The notes beneath the pieces were generated by a model that worked only from the letters and a program-made list of their open reading frames with translations, had not been told where the DNA came from and made no database searches. This document shows positions 9,446 to 18,915 of a stretch of 64,000 nt of DNA, piece after piece. The stretch covers positions 2,542,001 to 2,606,000 of the forward strand of contig OY764222.1 in assembly GCA_963668325.1 (NCBI GenBank). Direction: 5' to 3'. A program made the translations under genes and the position numbers. This DNA is from MPNP01 sp963668325. GTDB lineage: Bacteria > Pseudomonadota > Alphaproteobacteria > Rhodobacterales > Rhodobacteraceae. Each line of letters starts with the position of its first letter. Within the stretch, counting starts at the first letter, position 1.

Positions 9446-10593
9446 TAGTAGAACCTGCAGAGCTTGAACCCGGGTTAACACTCTTGGGAAAAATTGCCCG
9501 GGTTAACTGGGTACTGATGTTTTTAATCATTATCCTTTCCCTGATAGGATTAATAAACCTGTATTCCGTCGGTGGAGGTTCATTATACCCTTGGGTAATC
9601 CCTCAGTTGCAGAAATTTGCCTTCGGGATAGTTCTAATGTTAGGGATTGCCTTGGTCCCTGTCTCTTTTTGGCAAGCCAGCTCCTATTATATTTATTTCC
9701 TTGGCTTAATTTTATTGGTTTTGGTAGAAATCATCGGGGTCCGATTAATGGGAGCCCAAAGGTGGCTTGATTTGGGTATAGTTCAAATCCAGCCATCGGA
9801 AATCATGAAAGTAGTTATGGTAATGGCTATTGCCAATTATTATAGCCGTATTGACCCAACGAAGGTGTCCAATCCACTTTATCTTATTTTTCCACTTGTT
9901 TTGATCCTCCTACCGGTAAGTCTGGTTTTCCTGCAACCTGATCTTGGGACAGCGATCCTATTACTTTTTGGCGGTGGGATTATCCTTTTTGTAAGCGGTG
10001 TAAGTCTTTACTATTTTATAGGTGTTTTGCTCGTGTTTATTGGTACCATAGGTGCTGTACTATTCAGTCGAGGTACCTCTTGGCAACTATTGCAGGATTA
10101 TCAGTTCCGGCGAATTGATACATTTCTTGACCCTAATTCCGATCCTTTGGGAAATGGCTATCAAATCATTCAATCGAAAATTGCCATAGGTTCGGGAGGC
10201 ATAACTGGTAAGGGCTTTCTAAATGGTACACAAACCCAGTTAAATTTCTTTCCGGAGAAGCATACAGATTTTATATTCCCTGTGCTCGCCGAAGAATTTG
10301 GACTTTTCTGGAGCTTGATCATCCTGATTCTTTTCTTGGGATTTGTAATTGTTTGCCTATATGAAGCTATCAAGGTCAGGGACCGGTTTTCTTCTTTTCT
10401 GATAATAGGATTGGCAGGAACATTTTTCTTGTATTTTACCGTTAATCTGGCCATGGTAACCGGGCTTTTTCCAGTTGTAGGAATACCATTACCATTAATA
10501 TCCTATGGTGGTTCAGCCCTTCTTAGTCTTATGATTTCCTTTGGTTTCATTCAAAGTGCAATAATTCATGATGAAAAGGAAAAATTAACTTGA
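9442..10593 (+). CDS. rodA: SEDS peptidoglycan glycosyltransferase RodA
   Basis: A 383-residue polytopic membrane protein of the SEDS family that polymerises glycan strands from lipid II, partnered with PBP2. It has about ten hydrophobic segments. The glutamate of QPSEIMK (near residue 114) and the aspartate of EKHTDFIFPV (near 275), both conserved in active SEDS enzymes, are present, as is the C-terminal PLPLISYGGSALLS motif. It overlaps mrdA by 4 bases and the next gene by 4 bases. The PBP2 neighbour distinguishes it from FtsW. Confidence 0.95.
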   Translation: MIVEPAELEPGLTLLGKIARVNWVLMFLIIILSLIGLINLYSVGGGSLYPWVIPQLQKFAFGIVLMLGIALVPVSFWQASSYYIYFLGLILLVLVEIIGVRLMGAQRWLDLGIVQIQPSEIMKVVMVMAIANYYSRIDPTKVSNPLYLIFPLVLILLPVSLVFLQPDLGTAILLLFGGGIILFVSGVSLYYFIGVLLVFIGTIGAVLFSRGTSWQLLQDYQFRRIDTFLDPNSDPLGNGYQIIQSKIAIGSGGITGKGFLNGTQTQLNFFPEKHTDFIFPVLAEEFGLFWSLIILILFLGFVIVCLYEAIKVRDRFSSFLIIGLAGTFFLYFTVNLAMVTGLFPVVGIPLPLISYGGSALLSLMISFGFIQSAIIHDEKEKLT

Positions 10594-11528
10594 CCATAAA
10601 CATTTTGTTTTCTGCTGATGACAGACACCATTCTGTTTGGTTGCCTGTACTTAGAAAAACCTTTACCGAATTTGAATTGGATGTTGAATTAGTCCTGGAA
10701 ACCAGAAATCCAGAGGAAATCGATTATATGATCCATTCGCCCGATGGAAAGATAAATGATTTCACCCCCTATACTAACTTAAAGGCCATTTTGACCTTAT
10801 GGGCTGGGGTTGAAGATATAATTCACAATCCCACCATTGCCTGTCCCCTGGTTCGGATGAATGATCCTGGGATGGTCGAAGGGATGGCTGAGTGGGTTAC
10901 CGCCCAGGTACTTAGACATCACCTGGGTATGGATATCCACATCAATAATACCTCTGGCGCATGGTTGAAAGAAACCAGCCCTCCCCTGGCCAGATCACGA
11001 GTAGTTGGTTTTCTTGGCCTGGGTGTACTAGGTTTGGCCTGTTTGCAGGCGGTAAGATCACTGAACTTTCAGGTTGTCGGCTGGAGTCGAACACCAAAGG
11101 AAATCACCGGGATAAAGACATTTCATGGAGAGGCTGGGCTAACTCAAGTACTTGGCTCTTCAGATATCATTTCCATGATCTTGCCCTTAACCAGGGATAC
11201 TTCAGATTTGATCAACCAAGATACATTGAAGTCAATAAAACCTGGTGCTGTCTTGATCAACTCCGGTCGTGGAGGGTTAATCAATGAAAATGACCTCCTT
11301 GAAGCATTGGATACAGGGAAAGTAAGTCATGCCACGCTGGATGTCTTTAAAACTGAACCATTACCTGTTGACCATCCCTTTTGGAAACATGAACAGGTTT
11401 CAATCTGGCCACATATTTCATCAGAAACCCGACCCGAGACTGCTTCTATTTCCATTGCCAGGAATATAGTAAGGAATCAGCGGGGGGAAGCGATGGAGAA
11501 TATAGTTGATTTTGAAAGGGGCTATTAG
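10590..11528 (+). CDS. 2-hydroxyacid dehydrogenase, glyoxylate/hydroxypyruvate reductase A type
   Basis: A 312-residue D-isomer-specific 2-hydroxyacid dehydrogenase resembling GhrA. The NAD(P)-binding motif GFLGLGVLG lies near residue 140, the catalytic arginine in NSGRGGLIN near 233 and the catalytic histidine in WPHISSETRPE near 278. It would reduce glyoxylate or hydroxypyruvate to glycolate or glycerate with NADPH; the true substrate cannot be read from sequence. The TTG start overlaps the rodA stop, so it is the last gene of the elongasome transcript, although no link to cell-wall synthesis is known. It converges on the helicase gene with a 4-base tail overlap. Confidence 0.85.
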   Translation: MTINILFSADDRHHSVWLPVLRKTFTEFELDVELVLETRNPEEIDYMIHSPDGKINDFTPYTNLKAILTLWAGVEDIIHNPTIACPLVRMNDPGMVEGMAEWVTAQVLRHHLGMDIHINNTSGAWLKETSPPLARSRVVGFLGLGVLGLACLQAVRSLNFQVVGWSRTPKEITGIKTFHGEAGLTQVLGSSDIISMILPLTRDTSDLINQDTLKSIKPGAVLINSGRGGLINENDLLEALDTGKVSHATLDVFKTEPLPVDHPFWKHEQVSIWPHISSETRPETASISIARNIVRNQRGEAMENIVDFERGY

Positions 11529-12841
11529 GTATTGACCCTTGTGTAATCATTATCAAGATACTTCACGATTCTGGGATCGGTTCTTATATCGCCCATTTGA
11601 ATTTCATTGAATAATTTAATACCTTCCATGGTAGTGCATCTAGAAAGCGCTACGTAGGTCTGACCAGGAGCAAATGCCCGTCCTAAATTCAATCCAAGAT
11701 TCTCAAAAGTATTGCCCTGGCTTTTATGAATCGTAATCGACCAGCACAATCTGAAGGGATATTGGGTAAAGGATCCGACAGGAACGGAAACAATTTTTCC
11801 ATCCTGTAATCCATAGGAATTAACCTCCCATCTCTTCTTCACGACGCTAATAGAATTTCCATTGCGTAATTTAATCTCAACAATTTCATTTGACCTGTCA
11901 TAACCCTCTATTTTTCCTAAAGTGCCATTAACAAATTGATTCTGCCGGTCATTGGTAAGCATCATGACCTGACAGCCACGACAAAAACTGAGCTTTTCAG
12001 GTGCAGAATACAAATCCTTACTGACATTACCTTCAATTTCAGCAATGCTATTATAAATTTGACAGGTCAGCCCAAGTTTATTCAAATGCATCAGATTGAT
12101 TTCGTCCGCTTGCCGGTTAGTACTTGTCAGGATTACAAAATAGTCTTTGTTACCTGATCCCTTTCCTTCCTTAAATTCTCCCATATTCATCCTATTAAAC
12201 CAATCGAGGTCCATAGTAGTGACCCTGTTTTCCCTGATCTTGTTTAGAAAATCGATGAACGTCTGGTCTTTTTGTCTGAATACTTTGGTCAGTTCAATTC
12301 GCAATAGCTTAATTTCTTGCATGACATGGGCATCAAAGAAGAACTCCGTTTCATATAAACTTCCCTGTTGAAAAATACCTCTCTCATTGCTTTTGACGAC
12401 TGGGGGAAGTTGATATAGATCCCCAAAAAAAATCATTCTAACACCGCCAAAGGGTTGGGATCTGTCACTGCCATATTTGCGAAGGACCTTATCCATACAA
12501 TCAAGTAAATCTGCTCTCAACATGGAAACTTCGTCAATGATGATGACTTCCAAATTTCGAATGATTTTTCTTACTTCTCGATTCAAAAACGTTCTGGTTA
12601 CATTTTCCGGGGTTGTTCCAACCCGGAACCTGAAAAACCGATGAATTGTCTGACCACCAACATTCAGGGCCGCAATTCCAGTCGGTGCGAGTACGACTGA
12701 ATTGTCTGATTTGCCTTCTAGAAACAGTTTTAACAGTGTTGATTTTCCAGTCCCGGCTTTCCCGGTAATGAACATGTGTTCATTACCATGTTTTAGAAAA
12801 TCAAGAGATTCTTTGAATTCTTCGGTAATATTTATGGTCAA
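11525..12841 (-). CDS. PIF1-like superfamily 1 DNA helicase
   Basis: A 438-residue ATP-dependent helicase. Walker A GKAGTGKST lies at about 27-35, the Walker B motif IIDEVSML near 100, and GDLYQLPPV (motif III) near 145. The C-terminal UvrD/RecD-like end has SITIHKSQGNTF followed by GQTYVALSRCTT, the diagnostic pattern of the PIF1/RecD2 group. Such proteins unwind 5'-3' and help with replication blocks or G-quadruplexes. No extra nuclease or HRDC domain is fused to it. Transcribed on its own, convergent with the hydroxyacid dehydrogenase and divergent from nhaA. Confidence 0.88.
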   Translation of the reverse strand: MTINITEEFKESLDFLKHGNEHMFITGKAGTGKSTLLKLFLEGKSDNSVVLAPTGIAALNVGGQTIHRFFRFRVGTTPENVTRTFLNREVRKIIRNLEVIIIDEVSMLRADLLDCMDKVLRKYGSDRSQPFGGVRMIFFGDLYQLPPVVKSNERGIFQQGSLYETEFFFDAHVMQEIKLLRIELTKVFRQKDQTFIDFLNKIRENRVTTMDLDWFNRMNMGEFKEGKGSGNKDYFVILTSTNRQADEINLMHLNKLGLTCQIYNSIAEIEGNVSKDLYSAPEKLSFCRGCQVMMLTNDRQNQFVNGTLGKIEGYDRSNEIVEIKLRNGNSISVVKKRWEVNSYGLQDGKIVSVPVGSFTQYPFRLCWSITIHKSQGNTFENLGLNLGRAFAPGQTYVALSRCTTMEGIKLFNEIQMGDIRTDPRIVKYLDNDYTRVNT

Positions 12842-13017
12842 TAGTTTTTCTTTACTTTTCAGAATAACAAAAATGATAATGGGTTATTTGTGTTGTTCAT
12901 TACTAATTACTAATTATCATGTGTATGTGGGCAGGGGAATACTGACCTAGAGCAAAATTTTTAGTAATTACGAGTAAAATAACTATGATGCACGTAATTG
13001 GTTAGGAGATTCAGCGT

Positions 13018-14274
13018 ATGAAAGTTTGGAATTTTGTATCACAATATTCTCTACTATTGATTTCAGGAGCTTTTATAGCCCTCATCTGGGCCAATATATC
13101 TCCTCATTCCTATCATGATTTAGTTGAATTCGTTCTCCTCAAGAAAAGCTATATCGGTTATCTTCCCGAAGGAGCAGAGTACAGGAAACTGACTGTCCAT
13201 TACCTCATCAATGACCTATTGATGGCATTTTTCTTTGCTGTTGCCGGTAAAGAGGTTTGGGAAGCCATTGCTTTAAAAAATGGATCCCTCAGGGGGAAAA
13301 AATCCGTAACCCCTCTCTTTGCTACTGCTGGTGGAATGATTGGTCCTGTTGCCGTATATCTTGGATTGGCCGCACTTTTAGGCTCTGAGACCTACTCGGC
13401 TGTTGCTAACGGCTGGGCAATTCCAACCGCTACCGATATTGCTTTTTCCTATTTGGTAGGGCGAGTGATATTTGGTGCAGGACACCCTGCCGTAAGATTT
13501 TTGCTTTTATTAGCCATAGCCGACGATGCATGTGGACTTTTGATCCTTGCGATTTTTTATCCATCTGGCGAATTGGCACCTGAATGGCTTTTGCTCTCAC
13601 TTGGTGCAGCTGTTGGTGCTTATGTGTTGTTCAATTGGTTGCCAAGGTATCTGGAAAGGACCAATGGGTCTGATTCTTATCCGACTTTAGTCATTAAAGG
13701 ACTGTCCTTTTGGCCATATGCAGTCGCCGGCGCTTTATCATGGTATGGTTTTCAGCAGTCTGGCCTTCACCCCGCCTTGGGTCTGCTACCAGTCATACCG
13801 GCGATTCCTCATGCCGATACGACTTTTGGAATATTTGCTGACGAAGAAAAACACCTTACAGACATACTGAACAAGATTGAACACAAGCTCAAAATACCAG
13901 TTGAATTCATTTTGTTCCTGTTTGGTTTTGCCAATGCGGGTGTAGAATTTTCTTCCATAGGGGTACCAACTGCATTGGTTTTGGCTGGTTTATTGATAGG
14001 CAAACCTGTTGGTATCCTGTTATTCGGATGGTTGGGAGCAGGTCCACTCAAATTCGGAATGCCCATTGGCATGACCTTGATTGATATCCTAGTTATCGGG
14101 TTTATTGCTGCTATCGGGTTTACTGTTTCATTGTTCATCGCTACGGTAGCCTTTGACCATGGGGCGGTACAAGATGCCGCCAAGATGGGGGCGTTATTGA
14201 GTTTGGGAGGTGCTGCTATTGCCATTTTTGTCGGCAGGATCTTTAAAATTAAGAAACAGGAAGTCGTTTCCTAA
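13018..14274 (+). CDS. nhaA: Na+/H+ antiporter NhaA
   Basis: A 418-residue inner-membrane antiporter that exchanges internal Na+ or Li+ for protons and sets internal pH. About twelve hydrophobic segments are visible. The paired aspartates of the ion site are D169-D170, in an ADDACG context rather than the usual DDLGAI. The helix-breaking TATDIAFSYLVG segment near 140 and the FFAVAGKEVWE region near 77 are characteristic. The unusual DDACG surroundings suggest a divergent subgroup. ATG at 13018 has a GGAG site 10 bases upstream. A lone gene with its own promoter in the AT-rich gap 12842-13017, in which I saw no riboswitch. Confidence 0.88.
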   Translation: MKVWNFVSQYSLLLISGAFIALIWANISPHSYHDLVEFVLLKKSYIGYLPEGAEYRKLTVHYLINDLLMAFFFAVAGKEVWEAIALKNGSLRGKKSVTPLFATAGGMIGPVAVYLGLAALLGSETYSAVANGWAIPTATDIAFSYLVGRVIFGAGHPAVRFLLLLAIADDACGLLILAIFYPSGELAPEWLLLSLGAAVGAYVLFNWLPRYLERTNGSDSYPTLVIKGLSFWPYAVAGALSWYGFQQSGLHPALGLLPVIPAIPHADTTFGIFADEEKHLTDILNKIEHKLKIPVEFILFLFGFANAGVEFSSIGVPTALVLAGLLIGKPVGILLFGWLGAGPLKFGMPIGMTLIDILVIGFIAAIGFTVSLFIATVAFDHGAVQDAAKMGALLSLGGAAIAIFVGRIFKIKKQEVVS

Positions 14275-14300
14275 ATTTTTACAGACAGGAAGTCTACTGA

Positions 14301-15134
14301 ATGAATACTGTTCAAGCAGGTAACCTGAGTATTTCCAACAGGTTACCTTTTGTTCTAATAGCCGGACCCTGCCAAATTGAAAGCAGAGAGCATTCGCTGG
14401 AAATTGCTCATTTTATCCGAAAAACCTGCAAATCTCTTGGTATTGATTTCATTTTCAAATCTTCGTTTGATAAAGCTAACAGAACTTCCCTTGCTGGAAA
14501 AAGAGGAGTTGGCCTAGCCAAGGGCCTGGAAATACTCGCATCAGTGAGAGATGAAGTTGGATGCCCGGTTCTAACGGATGTTCATGAACCAGGCCAATGT
14601 GCAGAAGTAGCCAAGCATGTTGATGTCCTTCAAATTCCAGCTTTCCTATGTCGTCAAACAGATTTACTAGTGGCAGCCGGGGAAACGAACAAAACCGTTA
14701 ATTTGAAAAAGGGGCAATTTCTAGCCCCTTGGGATATGCAAAATGCCATCAGCAAAATTGAAAGTACAGGTAACCAACAAATTCTACTTTGTGAAAGAGG
14801 AACCTCTTTTGGTTACAACTGTTTGGTAACAGATATGAAAAGTCTGCCGATATTGGCTAATACCAAGTATCCGGTTATTATTGATGCGACCCATTCTGTC
14901 CAGATACCGGGAGGTATGCGAGAAAGCTCCGGCGGTCAAAGAGAATTTGCACCTGTTATTGCTCGAGCCAGCGTAGCGGTTGGTGTTGCAGGAGTATTTC
15001 TTGAGACTCACGATGATCCTGATTCAGCCCCAAGTGATGGTTTGAATATGATCAAGCTAAACAAGCTAAAGGATATCTTAAGCACTTTGGTGGCGTTGGA
15101 TACAGTCGCAAAACAGCACCCTGTTGAAATTTGA
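14301..15134 (+). CDS. kdsA: 3-deoxy-8-phosphooctulonate synthase
   Basis: A 277-residue class I DAHP-synthase-like enzyme condensing phosphoenolpyruvate with arabinose 5-phosphate to KDO-8-phosphate for lipopolysaccharide core. The N-terminal AGPCQIES motif, FKSSFDKANRTS, VLTDVHEP and the C-terminal LETHDDPDSAPSDG motif are all intact. Length matches E. coli KdsA (284). In many alphaproteobacteria kdsA sits beside pyrG or eno; here it is followed, with an 11-base overlap, by a phosphohexomutase, so a shared role in surface-sugar supply is plausible. Confidence 0.96.
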   Translation: MNTVQAGNLSISNRLPFVLIAGPCQIESREHSLEIAHFIRKTCKSLGIDFIFKSSFDKANRTSLAGKRGVGLAKGLEILASVRDEVGCPVLTDVHEPGQCAEVAKHVDVLQIPAFLCRQTDLLVAAGETNKTVNLKKGQFLAPWDMQNAISKIESTGNQQILLCERGTSFGYNCLVTDMKSLPILANTKYPVIIDATHSVQIPGGMRESSGGQREFAPVIARASVAVGVAGVFLETHDDPDSAPSDGLNMIKLNKLKDILSTLVALDTVAKQHPVEI

Positions 15135-16641
15135 TTACCCTAGAATGATATTAAATCACCCTCCCCATCCAGAAAGCTGGAGCTATAACGAAGACATCTG
15201 GATCTCGCCAAATGGCTTCAGAGAATATGATTGTCGATGGCGATTTCCAGAAGAAATAAACCATTTGGGACTGACAGAAATTGGCAAGGCGATAGGAACC
15301 TATATCAATGATTTAGGCAAACCAGCCGATATTATCGTCGGGTGTGATTTTCGGTCCTATTCTCCAGCAGTAAAAAATGCCCTGATTGTAGGTTTGATTT
15401 CTTCGGGCATGAGGGTTGTCGATATCGGTACGGTGATTTCGCCTATGGCTTATTATGCCAGGGTCAAATTAGGAGTAACAAATGTTTGCATGGTTACTGC
15501 CTCACATAATCCTAACGGGTGGACTGGAATCAAGGTAGGTATTGAGCACCCCTTTACCCTGTCACCGGAAGATATAAGGGCTCTTCAAACGATTGTATTC
15601 AGCAGCAAAACTCGCCGACTGGATGGTGGGCAATACAATACATATTCAACCATAGCAGGTGATTACCTCCACCACCTGACAAAGAATGTGCATATAAGGA
15701 GAAAGTTAAATGTTGTTTGTGCAACCGGCAATGGCACTGCTTCAAACTTTGCCCTTGATCTCCTGAAAAGATTGGGGGTAAAGGCGATTCCGCTCCACAC
15801 TGAACCAAATTCCAGCTTTCCAAATTATAATCCCAATCCAGAAGCATTGGTCATGCTGGATGATATGAAAGACAAAATCAGAAAAACCAATGCTGATCTC
15901 GCATTTGGTTTTGATGGTGACGGCGACAGGTTGGGAGTCGTCGACAATACAGCCACTGAGATTTACTCTGATAAACTTGGATTGATAATCGCAAGAAGCC
16001 TTTCTTCAACAATTCCAGGAGCAAAATTTATTGCTGATATCAAGTCTACAGGAACGTTTACCAGTGATCCGGTATTGAAGGAGAATGGCGCACAAGCAGA
16101 TTATTGGATGACTGGCCACAGTCATATGAAGCGACGGGTAAACGAGGTGGGAGCAGTACTGGGTATCGAGAAATCCGGTCATTTTTATTTTTCTCCACCT
16201 GTTGGTTTTGGATTCGATTGTGCCCTTCAAACCGCGGTTCAGATTTGTAAATTACTGGATGAAAACCCTGAAAGAAGTCTTTCAGATTTACATATGGACC
16301 TCCCCCTTACATGGAATTCACCAACAATGTCCCCTTTTTGTGATGACACGAAAAAATATGAAGTCGTAAAAAGTATAACTTCAAAACTGAATGAGTTTCA
16401 TTCTGACGGTGGATTGGTTGATGGGAAGGAAATTGTTAAGATCATGACAATTAATGGTGCCCGAGTTGTATTGGAAAACAACTCCTGGTTTCTGGTCAGA
16501 GCCTCCTCGAATACCCCAAATCTGGTAGTTGTATGTGAAAGTACCAACGGTTGGAATGAATTGAAGAATATTTTTGGTTTTGTTAGAGAAATCTTAAAGT
16601 CTGAACCCTCGGTGGGTGCATTTGACCAAACGATTGGTTAA
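15124..16641 (+). CDS. phosphomannomutase/phosphoglucomutase family protein
   Basis: A 505-residue alpha-D-phosphohexomutase interconverting hexose 1- and 6-phosphates for nucleotide-sugar synthesis. The four landmark loops are present: the phosphoserine loop TASHNPNGWTG (Ser near 127), the metal loop DGDGDR near 263, the sugar-specificity loop EKSGHF near 348 and the phosphate-binding loop RASSNTPN near 460. Either TTG 15124 (overlapping kdsA) or ATG 15145 could be the start; neither has a strong ribosome site. The EKSGHF type loop suggests mannose/glucose specificity. Sequence alone does not separate ManB from AlgC or Pgm. Confidence 0.85.
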   Translation: MKFDYPRMILNHPPHPESWSYNEDIWISPNGFREYDCRWRFPEEINHLGLTEIGKAIGTYINDLGKPADIIVGCDFRSYSPAVKNALIVGLISSGMRVVDIGTVISPMAYYARVKLGVTNVCMVTASHNPNGWTGIKVGIEHPFTLSPEDIRALQTIVFSSKTRRLDGGQYNTYSTIAGDYLHHLTKNVHIRRKLNVVCATGNGTASNFALDLLKRLGVKAIPLHTEPNSSFPNYNPNPEALVMLDDMKDKIRKTNADLAFGFDGDGDRLGVVDNTATEIYSDKLGLIIARSLSSTIPGAKFIADIKSTGTFTSDPVLKENGAQADYWMTGHSHMKRRVNEVGAVLGIEKSGHFYFSPPVGFGFDCALQTAVQICKLLDENPERSLSDLHMDLPLTWNSPTMSPFCDDTKKYEVVKSITSKLNEFHSDGGLVDGKEIVKIMTINGARVVLENNSWFLVRASSNTPNLVVVCESTNGWNELKNIFGFVREILKSEPSVGAFDQTIG

Positions 16642-16662
16642 ATTTCGAGGTTTATATAGTTG

Positions 16663-16692
16663 TTGGAATCCAAAAATAATTTTGCTTTATAT
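16663..16692 (+). promoter_or_regulatory. putative promoter of the small RNA
   Basis: TTGGAA (16663-16668) and TTATAT (16687-16692) are separated by 18 bases, which would start transcription near 16700, just ahead of the structured element. Confidence 0.35.
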
Positions 16693-16699
16693 TAAAGTC

Positions 16700-16854
16700 T
16701 TGGTTAACCTCGCCACTGGTCCCAAGAGGACCAAAAACCTCCTCAAGGATTGAGGTAAAAAGGTCCTAATCTACCTATTCCTTCATGCTTTGCAGGTTAT
16801 TGAATTCCGTCAGCGCCCGGCTTTGCTGACCCTCTTCTAGCAAGTGGCGTTTTT
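16700..16854 (+). ncRNA. putative structured small RNA with intrinsic terminator
   Basis: A stretch of about 155 bases with no reading frame but dense secondary structure. CGCCACT (16711-16717) pairs with AGTGGCG (16843-16849) to close the molecule and is directly followed by TTTTT, as in an intrinsic terminator. Inside lie TGGTCC/GGACCA (16717-16733), CCTCAA-GGA-TTGAGG (16741-16755) and GTCAGC/GCTGAC (16809-16830). Length and a closing stem would suit 6S RNA, but I could not match a conserved 6S or SRP motif, so the family stays open. Confidence 0.45.
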
Positions 16855-17193
16855 CTATTTGACAGCTCCAAGTTTACATCAAAAAAGAATACGTTATTGC
16901 TTGATTCCAACGAATCACAACAATAAAGGTATTCAAAAATAATGATTGCTAGTTTGGTCCATAAGAGCCCCAATTATATACTTTTCTAAGGAGATTGTTT
17001 ACCCCACATTCTTGAAACCAATAAATGACGCTCCTTGTAATATCACCACGGGTGTAGAGGAAAGCATTCTAACAATGGGAATTGGTATTTCATCGAAAAG
17101 ACCATACCACAATGAGAATAAATACTGTTTTGGGTAAACAAGTATATAACCTCCTTTCATTAATGCGAGAACTTACAAGGAAAGAAGCTAGAG
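16855..17193. other. gene-free gap before the aldehyde dehydrogenase
   Basis: About 340 AT-rich bases. A 63-codon frame at 16946-17137 has no family resemblance or ribosome site and is rejected. A promoter for the aldehyde dehydrogenase must lie here. No repeat or RNA gene seen. Confidence 0.4.
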
Positions 17194-18624
17194 ATGTACA
17201 AGAAAAATAGCATTCAGCAGGTTTTTGACCTGCAGAAAAGAAACTATGCCAAGTCAAAAGAGGTATCCTACGCGACTCGTCAGGGTCGGCTGGAACGAAT
17301 TGAGAAACTGTTGCGCGAGAACTACACCGAGATAATCAAGGCTCTGCAATCAGATTTTGGTACCAGAGATCCTGATGTCGCCATGTTGGGGGACATCTAT
17401 TCACCGGTCGAAAACGCAGCGTGTGCGCGCAAGAAACTAAAGTCCTGGATGAAACCAGAAGGTCAACCTGACGGTTTCATGCGCCTGTTAGGCCAACGAA
17501 CCTACGTCATGAATGAACCGCTGGGTGTGGTGGGTGTCATCACGCCATTCAATGCCCCAATTGCACTTGCATTTGATCCGGCCATTTACGCGATTGCCGC
17601 AGGCAACACAGTTATGATGCGATTCCCTGAGATTATGCCTACAACCAGCGCTCTTATGGCCGACCTTGTAGCAAAGTATTTTGATCCGTCGGAGATGGCC
17701 ATTGTTACAGGCGATCTTGAGACCGCCAAGTTCTTTTCTTCCCTGCCTTGGGACATGCTGGCATTTACAGGTGGCGCAGTGACTGCGCGCCATATTATGG
17801 CCGAGGCGGCTAAGAATCTCACGCCGGTTCTTCTTGAGCTTGGAGGGAAGTCTCCGGTGGTGGTACTGGATGATGCCGATTTGCGAGTTGTTGCTCGCAA
17901 GACAGTAAAGACTCGCCTAATGAATGGAGGGCAGGTCTGCATTGCGGGCGACTATGCGCTTGTACCCGAGGCCCAGTTGGAAGAATTCCTGACTTTGTTG
18001 CAGGAGGAAACCCGCGCAATCTATCCAACCATGCAAGACAACCCACAATATACTTCGGTTGTAGGGGACAAGGCTTTCCAACGCCTGACAAATTATGTAG
18101 CTGAGGCCCGGGAGCGCCGTACACGAATCATCGAGATCATTCCCGAAGGCGAGAAGCTACCCGATCCAGATTCCCGGAAATTCCCACTTACTATTGCGGT
18201 CAACCCCGACCCAGACTTACTCTTGTCCTGCGAAGAGATTTTTGGTCCAATTCTACCGGTGTTCAAGTACAAAACGCTGGATGGTGCCATCGAAGTCATT
18301 AATGCCAAGGAAAAGCCGCTGGCGCTTTACATACATGGTAAGAACCGTACCAGCATCAACCGTGTGCTTAAGGAAACTAGTTCGGGCGGTGTGACAATCA
18401 ATGACTTTCTCGTGCACGCTGGATCGCACACAATGGGATTTGGCGGTGTCGGCGAAAGTGGTATGGGTCGTTATAAGGGAGGAAAAGTTGGGTTCCGCGC
18501 GTTCTCCAATCCCAAGGGTGTATCTGAACAGGGCCTGCTTTCCCGGTATTCACATAACTTCCTTCCGCCGCTTGCAGGGAATCGTGCCAGGAACATTTTA
18601 CTATCAAGAATTGGCCTTAAGTGA
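17194..18624 (+). CDS. aldehyde dehydrogenase, coniferyl-aldehyde type
   Basis: A 476-residue NAD(P)-dependent aldehyde dehydrogenase of the class lacking the N-terminal extension of ALDH1, closest in pattern to coniferyl aldehyde dehydrogenases (CalB). The general-base glutamate is in LLELGGKSP near 215, the catalytic cysteine is C249 in GGQVCIAGD, and EEIFGPILPV lies near 350. It would oxidise aromatic or medium-chain aldehydes to acids. Codon use is richer in G/C than the neighbouring kdsA and PPK2 genes, and it sits between gaps with no operon partner, which hints at acquisition. An AAGG site precedes the ATG. Confidence 0.85.
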   Translation: MYKKNSIQQVFDLQKRNYAKSKEVSYATRQGRLERIEKLLRENYTEIIKALQSDFGTRDPDVAMLGDIYSPVENAACARKKLKSWMKPEGQPDGFMRLLGQRTYVMNEPLGVVGVITPFNAPIALAFDPAIYAIAAGNTVMMRFPEIMPTTSALMADLVAKYFDPSEMAIVTGDLETAKFFSSLPWDMLAFTGGAVTARHIMAEAAKNLTPVLLELGGKSPVVVLDDADLRVVARKTVKTRLMNGGQVCIAGDYALVPEAQLEEFLTLLQEETRAIYPTMQDNPQYTSVVGDKAFQRLTNYVAEARERRTRIIEIIPEGEKLPDPDSRKFPLTIAVNPDPDLLLSCEEIFGPILPVFKYKTLDGAIEVINAKEKPLALYIHGKNRTSINRVLKETSSGGVTINDFLVHAGSHTMGFGGVGESGMGRYKGGKVGFRAFSNPKGVSEQGLLSRYSHNFLPPLAGNRARNILLSRIGLK

Positions 18625-18915
18625 GGCGTTTGCGTAGTAGCGATTTTTGCCAATGGAAACAGCCGAATTCCTGGGCAGATGCAGAGCATCCAGCCGCGCT
18701 CCTTGTTTGCCATTGAAAGGTTTGGTATGACTCTTGAATTTTTTTACAGTGGCCGGTGGTTTGCGGGTCTGTAACTGAATTGGATAAGAATGTGGTACCA
18801 CAGTATAGTGGTATCTCTGTATAGTAAGAAATAATGATAAAAACTATTGGAAGTAATAAAATAGGCGTACCCTTTATTTTTTAATCCAAAAAAACTAATC
18901 TATTGGAGGTTATGC

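Noticed and set aside
16700..16854. Assignment of the structured RNA as SRP RNA or RNase P RNA
   Set aside because: The SRP apical motif (GGAAG with AGCAG) and RNase P core motifs are not present; 6S RNA cannot be confirmed either, so it is left unnamed.
16946..17137. 63-codon open frame
   Set aside because: No ribosome site, no family resemblance, AT-rich gap composition.
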